NCBI RefSeq assembly: GCF_037138995.1
Contig: NZ_JBAXHI010000013.1
Coordinates: 1-64,000 of the forward strand
DNA length: 64,000 nucleotides
Source of the DNA: Chlorohelix sp037138995
GTDB taxonomy: Bacteria > Chloroflexota > Chloroflexia > Chloroheliales > Chloroheliaceae
Reading direction: 5' to 3'
Of the stretch, positions 1 to 7,897 are shown one piece after another. Each line of letters begins with the position of its first letter. The stretch's first letter is position 1. Made by a program: the position numbers and the translations under genes. The notes beneath the pieces are model-generated. The model was not told where the DNA came from, made no database searches, and saw only the letters and a list, made by a program, of their open reading frames with translations.

Positions 1-120
1 GGGGCGACGCTGGATTCGCCCTTCGTCCGTTGCCCCAACCCCATGAGATTTGCGCCTCCCAACGCGATGCGCCCCTACAAAATCACCTCGCGCCCTTGCC
101 CAAACCCCTTTGAGAACCGT
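1..120. repeat. GC-rich hairpin repeat remnant
   Basis: This GC-rich stretch stands out from the AT-rich DNA after it. Bases 2-7 (GGGCGA) pair with 16-21 (TCGCCC) across an 8-base loop, and a second run around 61-80 is rich in GCGC/GCCC. It resembles the small hairpin-forming dispersed repeats common between genes in Chloroflexota and cyanobacteria. A short ORF across it has no coding character. The repeat is cut by the window edge, so its full extent is unknown. Confidence 0.3.
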
Positions 121-164
121 TTTATAGAGGACAATTCCTTTCTTGCAAAAGCCCTGTTTTTTAA

Positions 165-1139
165 TCAAATAATGTCGAGGAAAATATCAACTAAAGCAGA
201 GTCAAAAAGCCGTCCTTTTCCATGAATTAGAATTCCAATCACATTTTCTTTGGGTAAACCATCGGCATAGACTCTTTTTGAGGTCATATCGTCAAAGGCA
301 TCGGCAATACCAACAATCCGCGCTCCTAGTATGATTTCGTCACCTTTCAAACCATATGGATAACCACTGCCATCTAATCTTTCATGGTGTTGCGCTATTA
401 TTATTGCTGACTCTTCAAGTCCTTCCACGCGACCTAAAATTCTTGCTCCTATTTCAGGATGATAGCTCATTTCCTTGTATTCTTCGGTAGTTAAATCGTT
501 AGCTTTGTGGAGAATTTTATCCGGAACGCTTATTTTACCAATATCATGGAAAAGACCACCTAGATAAATATTTCTTATCGCTTCCTGAGTTAGTCCCAAT
601 GAGGGGTTTTCCGCTACAGTTCGTGAATAATTTGCTACCCGTTGGCTATGACCCTGACTGTCATGGTCTTTTGCTTCTAATGCGTTTAGTAATGCTAAAC
701 TGGCGTTCTCTAGCAAAGGAAAAAACATTTTCAGGCTCATGCTTTCATGCATAAGCTGTGCGCTATACATAGCCGCGTTAATTGTTTCAATCAATTCAGG
801 ACCGGTAAAAGGCTTAGGGATAAATCCCAATGCGCCCGCTTTCAAAGCTTTTATCGCAACATCTACATTGTCATTGCTGGTTATAATTATGCAGGCAATT
901 CCGGGGTCTGTTTTTTTAAGTTCCTCCAGAAATTCAAGCCCACTCATTCCCGGCATATGAATATCACTAATTATAAGGTCAAAACTATTATTTTTAATAA
1001 GTTCAAGGGCTTTTTCAGCATTATCCACATCGGTGATTCGATAATGATTAATAGTGAGCATTCGGGCTATAACATTACGAACACCCAAATCATCATCTAC
1101 AATTAAGATAGAAGGTTTCAGATTAACAATTTCAGCCAT
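165..1139 (-). CDS. Response regulator with HD-GYP phosphodiesterase domain
   Basis: A 324-residue two-domain signalling protein. Residues 10-125 form a receiver domain: acidic cluster DDD at 15-17, phospho-acceptor Asp59 in the SDIHMPGMSG segment, and the conserved Lys109 in PKPF. The C-terminal half (about 150-320) is an HD-GYP domain with HDIGK near residue 200 and the HHERLDGSGYP signature, the metal and substrate motifs of cyclic-di-GMP phosphodiesterases of the RpfG type. The likely job is hydrolysis of c-di-GMP in the cytoplasm under control of a histidine kinase, but no kinase gene is visible. It stands alone, with an AT-rich 165-base gap upstream that probably holds its promoter. Motifs are intact, so the family call is firm; the signal and the controlled process are unknown. 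Confidence 0.93.
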   Translation of the reverse strand: MAEIVNLKPSILIVDDDLGVRNVIARMLTINHYRITDVDNAEKALELIKNNSFDLIISDIHMPGMSGLEFLEELKKTDPGIACIIITSNDNVDVAIKALKAGALGFIPKPFTGPELIETINAAMYSAQLMHESMSLKMFFPLLENASLALLNALEAKDHDSQGHSQRVANYSRTVAENPSLGLTQEAIRNIYLGGLFHDIGKISVPDKILHKANDLTTEEYKEMSYHPEIGARILGRVEGLEESAIIIAQHHERLDGSGYPYGLKGDEIILGARIVGIADAFDDMTSKRVYADGLPKENVIGILIHGKGRLFDSALVDIFLDII

Positions 1140-1304
1140 ATAAATGAGCCTATATAGTTAAATATAAATTATTAAGATAAGATAAAACAAAACTATTTCG
1201 GACGTGTTTAACATCTATTGTGATTATAATTCTTTTTGCAGCAAATAACCATAAGCATTTTCTATTATAATCAATCGTTAATTTAATTTACATTACAAAT
1301 AGTG

Positions 1305-2108
1305 TTACAATCCAAGTGAATTTTGATTGCGTATAGCTGCCATTCTATTGGCGATTAGCGCGGCAGTCGCACCTGCGCCCACTCCATTATCAATATTTAC
1401 TACCGTCAACCCCGGCGCACAGGTTTGCAACATAGTTAATAGCGCCGCAATGCCTTTCCCACCCAGACCATACCCGACTGATACCGGAAGTCCAATAATC
1501 GGGACATTTACGAGACCGGCAACCACTGAGGGTAATGCGCCATCCATCCCCGCTGCTACGATAATTACATCTACATCAATCCGCAGCATTGATTGGAGCG
1601 GTCTGAAAAGGCGGTGTAAGCCGGCTACTCCAACATCATAAATCGAGGTAACATTACAACCCATTTCGCGTGCCACTACCCCTGCTTCTTCTGCAACCGG
1701 AATATCGCTATTTCCGGCAGTTATAATGCCGACCTGACCGCCAGTGACAGGTTGGCTAAAATCAGAGCGTTTTAGCACTAGCATGCCGCTTGCATCAAAT
1801 TCTTCCACGCTTACTGGTATTGTTTTACCATCAAATTCTATTGTTGCCAGTTCTTGTACCAGCCTTGCCCGTAATTCCGGCTTTGCCCGACTTATAATTG
1901 CCCGCCCTTTTCCCTTTACCAAAAAATTCCGGGCAATTGTAATGGTATCACTATCCCGTTTGCGTTCAGCATATATAATTTCGGGTACACCCTTACGGTC
2001 TTCCCGGTTGTAATCAAGACTGGCTTGTTTTTCAAAAATTGGTTCTTGGCTTATTTCAGGGTCAACTCCTATGAGCGAATTAGCCAGTTCCTCAAAGATA
2101 TTACTCAA
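1305..2108 (-). CDS. larB: LarB, nickel-pincer nucleotide cofactor biosynthesis carboxylase
   Basis: A 267-residue protein related to PurE-type AIR carboxylases. The C-terminal two thirds carries the LarB pattern: GQVGIITAGNSDIPVAEEA, then YDVGVAGLHR, then AAGMDGALPSVVAGLV and GYGLGGKGIAALLTML. In known systems LarB carboxylates and hydrolyses nicotinic acid adenine dinucleotide as the first step in making the nickel-pincer cofactor of lactate racemase-like enzymes. Its start overlaps the stop of the upstream esterase gene by four bases (ATGA), so the two are probably translationally coupled. LarC and LarE, the later steps, and a LarA-type enzyme are not in this window, so the cofactor's user cannot be named. 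Length is normal for the family. Confidence 0.9.
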   Translation of the reverse strand: MSNIFEELANSLIGVDPEISQEPIFEKQASLDYNREDRKGVPEIIYAERKRDSDTITIARNFLVKGKGRAIISRAKPELRARLVQELATIEFDGKTIPVSVEEFDASGMLVLKRSDFSQPVTGGQVGIITAGNSDIPVAEEAGVVAREMGCNVTSIYDVGVAGLHRLFRPLQSMLRIDVDVIIVAAGMDGALPSVVAGLVNVPIIGLPVSVGYGLGGKGIAALLTMLQTCAPGLTVVNIDNGVGAGATAALIANRMAAIRNQNSLGL

Positions 2109-3337
2109 CCTGACACCTCAAAATCTATTTCTAAAGCGCTGGTATTCCCCACCATATCCTGCGCTACAAATTTTAGAATATGCTTACCTGCTCCCAAACC
2201 TGTTGTATCAACAATACATGTAAATTCGGCTTCGGTTTTTTTTGCCAGATATATAGCCGGAACGGGGGCAAGCGGGGTTTGATTTAACCCATCAATAGTA
2301 TAGAACACTTCTGCAATACTACCGGCGCCGAGCGTTTCTGCCTGCTTAGCAATGACTATATTATCGGCTGCTACCAGCTTGAAAATAATGCGCTCCCCGC
2401 TTAGAATTTCCCTGTTATCCGGTATGCCCTGATAACTCAAACTAAGTGACGGGCTTTCTCGGTCATAGCCGCTTGCTTGCCATAAAGCGCGTGCCAACAC
2501 ACTATATCCGGCTGTGTTTGGATGCACGTCACCGAATTTAATCCATGTATATTTACCCTCACGTTGAAAAAAGGGAGTAAAGAAATCAGCAACATGGACA
2601 CCTTTATCTAAGGCAATCCGTTTTATGCTTTCATCAAAACGTTTAACCCAGTTGTTCTGTTCATCATCGCTGCCACCGCCAGTTTGATATATATAGGGGT
2701 TATAATAGGTAGTTACAATTATATCGGAAAGGTTTTCAGTATGCGCTTTTAGCTCATCTAATGCTCGGCTGAGATTTATTTCAAATTGCTGTAACGCGCT
2801 ATTGCGTTCCTGCTCACTTTTGTTGCGATTGTCCAACATATCATTTCCGCCAAGCGTAAGGGTAATCGGGCTGACCGATTTACCCCCAATTTTGGCTTTT
2901 TCTATCTCATCCAATGCACGTTGAAGCTGGCTTTTGCCGCCTTTGGCTTCAAAAAAGCTGCTACTGCTTTCACCGGGTATTGCAAGGTTCTTATATGAGG
3001 TAATTGTGGGACGAATACGTTTAAGGTAGTTATTATAAAATAGCCCTGCAAAACCCATATCATATGGGGTAGGTGCGCCCAATCCATACCCTATAGAATC
3101 GCCTAAAGCTAGGTACATATCGCCGATTCCAATGGGAGTAGCCGAATCATTGCGCCCGATATATAAGCGAGGGGTTGGAGAAAGTGAGGGAGCAGGTATT
3201 ATGGCAATTGGTTGCGCCAAGCTATTTGTATTTTCATCAACAAAATTCTTTAGAGTAAAGAACAGCGCCAGCGTTACTATAAGCAAAGCCAGCGCGATTA
3301 TGGTTACAATGATTGAGTGTACCGAAAGCTTTTTCAT
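2105..3337 (-). CDS. SGNH/GDSL-family hydrolase, membrane-anchored or secreted
   Basis: A 410-residue protein with a hydrophobic N-terminal segment at about residues 10-30 that acts as a signal anchor or uncleaved signal peptide, placing the enzyme outside the membrane. The SGNH blocks are all present: LALGDSIGYG (nucleophile Ser), AIPGESSSS, LTLGGND and DVHPNTAGY (catalytic Asp and His). This supports an esterase or lipase-like hydrolase; the substrate (acylated glycan, phospholipid or other) cannot be read from the sequence. A C-terminal segment of about 100 residues after the catalytic domain is beta-rich and resembles an Ig-like accessory fold. The ATG overlaps the stop of a short transposase-remnant ORF upstream (TTATGA), and the 3' end overlaps larB. 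Confidence 0.85.
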   Translation of the reverse strand: MKKLSVHSIIVTIIALALLIVTLALFFTLKNFVDENTNSLAQPIAIIPAPSLSPTPRLYIGRNDSATPIGIGDMYLALGDSIGYGLGAPTPYDMGFAGLFYNNYLKRIRPTITSYKNLAIPGESSSSFFEAKGGKSQLQRALDEIEKAKIGGKSVSPITLTLGGNDMLDNRNKSEQERNSALQQFEINLSRALDELKAHTENLSDIIVTTYYNPYIYQTGGGSDDEQNNWVKRFDESIKRIALDKGVHVADFFTPFFQREGKYTWIKFGDVHPNTAGYSVLARALWQASGYDRESPSLSLSYQGIPDNREILSGERIIFKLVAADNIVIAKQAETLGAGSIAEVFYTIDGLNQTPLAPVPAIYLAKKTEAEFTCIVDTTGLGAGKHILKFVAQDMVGNTSALEIDFEVSG

Positions 3338-3480
3338 AATTTAAATGGTGGTTTGGAAGAATTGCGACTATTTGGAGCGAATTGTGCCTCAAGCAGTGCT
3401 ATTCGCGTAAGGGCTTGTGCCAACTTGTGCCTAAGCTTTGTATTTTCGGTTAATAGTTGCATTTCTTCTTCTATCGTCAT
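3334..3480 (-). pseudogene. IS66-type transposase N-terminal remnant
   Basis: A 48-codon open frame starting at ATG 3480. It encodes a short heptad-like helix followed by LEAQFAPNSRNSSKPP, which matches the conserved N-terminal coiled coil and NSxNSSKPP motif of IS66-family TnpC transposases. The frame then ends at TGA 3334-3336 instead of running on into the zinc-binding and DDE domains. The stop overlaps the ATG of the SGNH hydrolase, so this fragment may now act as an upstream coupled leader ORF. No other part of the transposase and no clear terminal repeats were recognised nearby. Confidence 0.55.
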
Positions 3481-3511
3481 CTTGTTAATTTACCAGCTTT
3501 GTCAATAGTCT

Positions 3512-3673
3512 TCAAGATTTGCAGTTGCCAACTTTCGCACTTTTCAACCATTTGAAGAGGGGGTCACGAGGTGTCGAAGAATAGTAGAGGGTGCTGCTAC
3601 GGTTAAGAAGTACACTTTGCATGGTTTCTCGCACTTCCTGCCACTGCGCTTTCTGCCGAAATTCTTTGGCATA
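3512..3673 (-). other. Open reading segment without start, possible gene debris
   Basis: In this minus-strand stretch one frame stays open for 53 codons between two stops but has no convincing start. The predicted peptide is hydrophilic and contains a WQEVRETMQSVLL-like helix that loosely resembles C-terminal parts of some transposases. It lies between the IS66-type remnant and the methyltransferase-glycosyltransferase gene, so it may be debris from an old insertion. The resemblance is weak and could be chance. Confidence 0.2.
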
Positions 3674-3693
3674 TTATCGTCCGCTACTTGACA

Positions 3694-6411
3694 TTAGTAA
3701 CGCAAAATACCAAGACGATAGAGCTTGTGGTAAATTACATGTTTTTTTAAGTAAGGTAATATCTTGTAATAAATTTCAGCTTCAGAAACGCTTTTTCCGA
3801 TATATTGCTCCCTAAGTCTGCTAGATTCTTTTGCGCCTATGTCATTTATTCTTGCTTGACTCTTTTGTTCAGTATGTACCCTAAAGGCGCCTAAAAAGCG
3901 TGGCAAACGAGCGAATGTTGCCTCTGCTGCACGGAAACGAAGTAAAAGATCCCAATCCATTGCGAATTGAAAGTTCTCATCAATCGCGCCACCAACTTTT
4001 TCCCATATTCTTCGACGCCAAAATAGAGTTTCCTGCGGAACAAAATCAGCCCATGAAAGTATATCTTCCATTACCGGCAACCCATGACTGTGAGGTGGCA
4101 GAATCCAGCGCCCTACTTCCTGATCGTACTCATTAATGATTACACGCTGCCCATAAACCACATCAATTTGCGGATGATTAGAAAAATACCGCGCTACATA
4201 ATCCAATGTTCCCGGCAAAAGCAAATCGTCCGAGTTTAAATAAGCCATAATTTCCCCATTGGTGCTTTGGAAACCCAAATTAATTGCATGCGATTGCCCT
4301 TTATCCTTAGCAGATTTCCAGCGTGTTAGTTGCCCGGAATAACGTTTTAGAATCTCAACCGTATTATCAGAGGAACCGCCATCTTGTATTATGTACTCCA
4401 ACTTTGGATATTGCTGGTCCAGCACACTTTTAATAGTTCTTTCAATAAATTCTGCGTGGTTATAGCTGGGAGTAACAATTGTAATTAATGGAGGCGCTTT
4501 CATCTTTTTGGTTTTATAGTATCTAGAGGGAATATTAAAGGATTTGGGCGAATACTGATAAAGCACTCCTAATTGAAAGCCAAACAATCTTTTAGCTAAA
4601 TATGGTCTAATATTGGCAAAATACGGTCTAATTCCTTTGAATGAATTCTTGAAGCCAAGAACACGCTTGAAAATAATAGAGTTACCGACTACACTTAGCT
4701 TGTGAAAGAATTCAATGCGATTGCCTGTCTCATCCAGCGCTCGAATTACAATCAAGTGGTTCCCATTTTGAATCTCAAATGAAGGGAAGCAAAATTGAAA
4801 TCCACAGTTGCTCGCGTTAGGATGGTTATATTTCTGAAATACATCAGGTCTTTCTATCCCATATTTTATCTTCCCAAAATAATGATAATCTATGAAGATA
4901 TCACAATCGGTAATTGGAGCGCGGGTTGAGAATATCCAGCCAGCTATTTCCAAATTATTTGATAACACTATGCTGCTTTGTGGTTTATCAAGATATCCGA
5001 AGAAAACCTGACTATATTCTGGAATTAAAGATGTTGAATTATATCTTTGGTTTTCAACCAAACTGGTAATGGTCTGTAATCTTGCGTCAGTTTCTGACCT
5101 CAAAAGCTCAAACCCTTGTACTAACTTTTCTTGGTTTTCAGCCAAGTTGTTAATGGTCTGTAATCTTGCGTCAGTTTCTGACCTCAAAAGCTTGTTTTCT
5201 TGGGCTAACTGCTTTTGGTTTTCAGCCAAGTTGTTAATGGTTTGCAATCTTGCGTCAGTTTCTGACCTCAAAAGCTCAAACCCTTGTACTAACTTTTCTT
5301 GGTTTTCAGCCAAGTTGTTAATGGTCTGTAATCTTGCGTCAGTTTCTGACCTCAAAAGCTTGTTTTCTTGGGCTAACTGCTTTTGGTTTTCAGCCAAGTT
5401 GTTAATGGTTTGCAATCTTGCGTCAGTTTCTGACCTCAAAAGCTCGTTTTCTTGGGCTAATTGATTGATTATATCATAACGTAATTTAGCTTGATTCTGA
5501 TAGTACGATAATTGTTCTTCAATAGCAGCCTGTCCTTCTATATAGGCAGCTTCAATGGAATCAAATGAGAGGTTCACAGGATTAGCGGTTCGTTGCAATA
5601 CTAAGCCCATTGCCAAATACTCTCTTATTGCTTCATTGCGCTCATCGTGAAGCTGAGTCTTTTGCCAAAAGTTATGAACTTGCTCTAGGGTTAAATACTC
5701 AAATTCAGAGGGCAACGTTATAGCAGTAACATCAAAATAATTACTTATTTCCGCAAATAAATGTCTTGTAGCATTTATAGAAAATGGATAGGAGAATTGG
5801 CGTTGATAAAGCGGTTTTTCTTTTTCTCCAGACTCTTGTTGTTTCTGAGGCGCTACGTCAAAGGTTATGAGCAAATAACCGCCCGGTTTAAGTACACGCG
5901 CAATTTCAAAAAGCGAAATACGGTCATTACCCGGCGCTATATGTTCTAAACATGAAACAAACGTTACAATATCAAAACTAGCATCTTTAAAAGGGAGATT
6001 TTCAGCACGTACATTTAAGTATTCAACATTTGAACCATAAAAAGCATTGAGATTATTATCAATTAAAAAATTAATATCTTCTTTCAGTGGATCAATAGCG
6101 GTAACTGCGTGTCCTCGGCTCGAAATCCAATTGCATAAAGGAACAACCCCACAACCAACATCCAAAACTGTTTTTGTCCCATCAAGCTGTTTTTCTAGCT
6201 CAATAAACCAATTTGTGATAAAACCGTATTCCCTTTTGCGTATTGCCCAAAAACATACATTTGAGTATAAAATGAAATTAGGATATTCTGCCCAACTGGG
6301 TTGCTTATTCTTTGCTGCATCTCGAAGTTTATTTAGCATAAGGTAAAAATCATTAGTAGTTAGTTCATTTTTATTTTCCGAACTAAAGTCAGAAAAAAGC
6401 TTACAAGTCAC
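3694..6411 (-). CDS. Fused SAM methyltransferase / coiled coil / GT2 glycosyltransferase
   Basis: A 905-residue multidomain protein. Residues about 60-240 are a class I SAM-dependent methyltransferase, with motif I VLDVGCG at 82-88 and CLEHIAPG further on. Residues about 316-448 are a coiled coil built of five near-identical 28-residue repeats centred on LLRSETDARLQT. Residues about 470-600 look like the beta-sandwich module often found between glycan-modifying domains (GWIFSTR, then RPDVFQKY). From about 640 a GT-A family 2 glycosyltransferase follows, with ITIVTPSYN, QDGGSSDNT and the DXD-like LNSDD near 725. The architecture suggests one chain that transfers a sugar and methylates the growing glycan, with the coil as molecular ruler or spacer; similar methyltransferase-coiled-coil proteins set chain length in O-antigens. 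Substrates are unknown. It heads the downstream part of a polysaccharide cluster. Confidence 0.88.
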   Translation of the reverse strand: MTCKLFSDFSSENKNELTTNDFYLMLNKLRDAAKNKQPSWAEYPNFILYSNVCFWAIRKREYGFITNWFIELEKQLDGTKTVLDVGCGVVPLCNWISSRGHAVTAIDPLKEDINFLIDNNLNAFYGSNVEYLNVRAENLPFKDASFDIVTFVSCLEHIAPGNDRISLFEIARVLKPGGYLLITFDVAPQKQQESGEKEKPLYQRQFSYPFSINATRHLFAEISNYFDVTAITLPSEFEYLTLEQVHNFWQKTQLHDERNEAIREYLAMGLVLQRTANPVNLSFDSIEAAYIEGQAAIEEQLSYYQNQAKLRYDIINQLAQENELLRSETDARLQTINNLAENQKQLAQENKLLRSETDARLQTINNLAENQEKLVQGFELLRSETDARLQTINNLAENQKQLAQENKLLRSETDARLQTINNLAENQEKLVQGFELLRSETDARLQTITSLVENQRYNSTSLIPEYSQVFFGYLDKPQSSIVLSNNLEIAGWIFSTRAPITDCDIFIDYHYFGKIKYGIERPDVFQKYNHPNASNCGFQFCFPSFEIQNGNHLIVIRALDETGNRIEFFHKLSVVGNSIIFKRVLGFKNSFKGIRPYFANIRPYLAKRLFGFQLGVLYQYSPKSFNIPSRYYKTKKMKAPPLITIVTPSYNHAEFIERTIKSVLDQQYPKLEYIIQDGGSSDNTVEILKRYSGQLTRWKSAKDKGQSHAINLGFQSTNGEIMAYLNSDDLLLPGTLDYVARYFSNHPQIDVVYGQRVIINEYDQEVGRWILPPHSHGLPVMEDILSWADFVPQETLFWRRRIWEKVGGAIDENFQFAMDWDLLLRFRAAEATFARLPRFLGAFRVHTEQKSQARINDIGAKESSRLREQYIGKSVSEAEIYYKILPYLKKHVIYHKLYRLGILRY
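5078..5460. repeat. Five tandem 84-bp repeats, higher-order 168-bp unit
   Basis: The core AATCTTGCGTCAGTTTCTGA begins at 5078, 5162, 5246, 5330 and 5414, an exact 84-base spacing. Two variants alternate: one continues into CTCAAACCCTTGTAC, the other into CTTGTTTTCTTGGGC. The unit therefore behaves as a 168-base pair-of-repeats that was duplicated recently. Because 84 is a multiple of three and of the 7-residue heptad, gain or loss of a unit keeps both the frame and the coiled-coil phase of the encoded protein. Confidence 0.95.
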
Positions 6412-6530
6412 ACTTCACCTCATTAGATTAATAAAATAATCATACTTACTACTACCAACTATGGTTATTGCCTTCGACTTTTACCGATTGTTGGGAGATT
6501 TTAGTCAATAGGTTCTAAAACAAGATAGTG

Positions 6531-7724
6531 TTATTTAACCGACATAACAGATTCGTAAAATTTTTGAAGCTCTTGACAATTTTCCTGCCAATTTAAATGC
6601 AATTTAGCAAATTCGTATGAACCAATGGATAATCTATGATAAAGCTCATTGTCTTGAAGAAGTTCTTTTACAGCATTAGAAATTTGAATCTCATCTGCGT
6701 TATCCAGAATATAAGCGTTTTCTTTGTGCGTCAAGTAATTAGCCAAATTCGTAGCAGGTAGAATCACCGGTTTTCCCATCGCAAGAAATTCCGGGAGTTT
6801 GGAAGGAAGGCGATAATTATTGAATTCATTGGGACAACCGGGTTGAACTAATATATTCGCTAAACTTAAAATTCGAGGAATCTCTCTATAGGCTACACGA
6901 CCTAATTCTATAGAATATTTTTTTATCCATAGTTCGTCATTTCCAAGAAATTCACACCCATCATATCCTGTTCTTATCAAAAAAGTGTTATAACCCTGTT
7001 GGTTAAGCAAAGCCACTGCAAGATACAAACTTCTTACTTCCTCTGCATTTGCTTTATGCACGCCACCGGTATAGCAAATCACTGTACTATTTATTGGTAT
7101 GCCCAAACTTTTTGCCATTAGTTCATCAGGCTCTCTTGGGAAAAATATCGAGGTATCTACTCCGGGCATTAACAAATGTATAGGCGCTTGATTAGGAACT
7201 AGATTTCTTAACGAATCAATTATTACTGTTATACCATCGGCTGAGGCTAAAAATTCACGGTACTTCACAGGATGCGATAATTGCACATGATAAACTTCAT
7301 TCATTTGATAGTTATGGTCTCCCAATGCTTTTTTTAGGATAAAATCCTCATTGTCTTCCATATGAATGATTTGTTTAAAGCGGTACTTGCTCCTCAATTC
7401 CTCACAATACTGGCGTACTATTTCCCGTGGTGTCCAAGCATGTACGATGTCAGGACCTCTAGAATTATTAAATAGCTGTTTTAGGTTTCCAATCTCTCTA
7501 AATTCGGCTATTTTGTATAAATTCCCTCCAATTTCCTTAATAGAATCCTTATTTTCAGGCACAGCTACTACACAATCTAAGCCATTAATAACCAGATTAT
7601 TAGCTATATTATGAACATGAATGGCGCTGTTTGTTCCGAAATCGTAATATAAAACAAACAAAATATTCGTTAAGCGCCTATTAATATTAGGCGATAACCA
7701 GCGTGTTTTTATTTTTGTAAGCAT
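6531..7724 (-). CDS. Glycosyltransferase family 4-like (GT-B) protein
   Basis: A 397-residue GT-B fold glycosyltransferase. The N-terminal half has a typical acceptor-side start (LFVLYYDFGTNSAIHVHNIA) and the DIVHAWTPRE segment. The C-terminal half has the donor-nucleotide side: MPGVDTSIFFPRE, CYTGGVHKANAEEV and the PSKLPEFLAMGKPVILP region equivalent to the EX7E motif of GT4 enzymes. The probable role is transfer of a sugar from a nucleotide donor to a lipid-linked or nascent surface glycan on the cytoplasmic face. It shares strand with the methyltransferase-GT2 fusion downstream and the large membrane protein upstream. No good ribosome binding site precedes ATG 7724, but a 10-codon minigene with a strong one lies just upstream. 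Confidence 0.85.
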   Translation of the reverse strand: MLTKIKTRWLSPNINRRLTNILFVLYYDFGTNSAIHVHNIANNLVINGLDCVVAVPENKDSIKEIGGNLYKIAEFREIGNLKQLFNNSRGPDIVHAWTPREIVRQYCEELRSKYRFKQIIHMEDNEDFILKKALGDHNYQMNEVYHVQLSHPVKYREFLASADGITVIIDSLRNLVPNQAPIHLLMPGVDTSIFFPREPDELMAKSLGIPINSTVICYTGGVHKANAEEVRSLYLAVALLNQQGYNTFLIRTGYDGCEFLGNDELWIKKYSIELGRVAYREIPRILSLANILVQPGCPNEFNNYRLPSKLPEFLAMGKPVILPATNLANYLTHKENAYILDNADEIQISNAVKELLQDNELYHRLSIGSYEFAKLHLNWQENCQELQKFYESVMSVK

Positions 7725-7736
7725 ATGCTTAAGTAT

Positions 7737-7769
7737 TTAGCGCCTTTCATAACCAGCAAGCGCCCTCAT
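7737..7769 (-). CDS. Possible 10-codon leader minigene
   Basis: The minus strand carries AAGGAG at 7775-7780, five T's, then ATG at 7769 and ten codons (MRALAGYERR) ending at TAA 7737-7739. The Shine-Dalgarno match and spacing are excellent, better than anything before the glycosyltransferase start at 7724, which lies 12 bases after this stop. It could be a leader peptide that delivers ribosomes to the glycosyltransferase start, or a chance ORF. Confidence 0.3.
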   Translation of the reverse strand: MRALAGYERR

Positions 7770-7897
7770 AAAAACTCCTTCATGTTAGAATTTGAGTTGT
7801 TCAAAAACCAACCAAAAGAATTTGTTAGAATGCTATACGTTTTACCCTACTGCCTCACGCTTTGGCAGTTTCCTTCTGCTATTCAATGAAATTACTT

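Noticed and set aside
5069..5464. 131-codon plus-strand ORF with perfect repeats
   Set aside because: It is the antisense shadow of the 84-bp repeats of the methyltransferase-GT2 gene.
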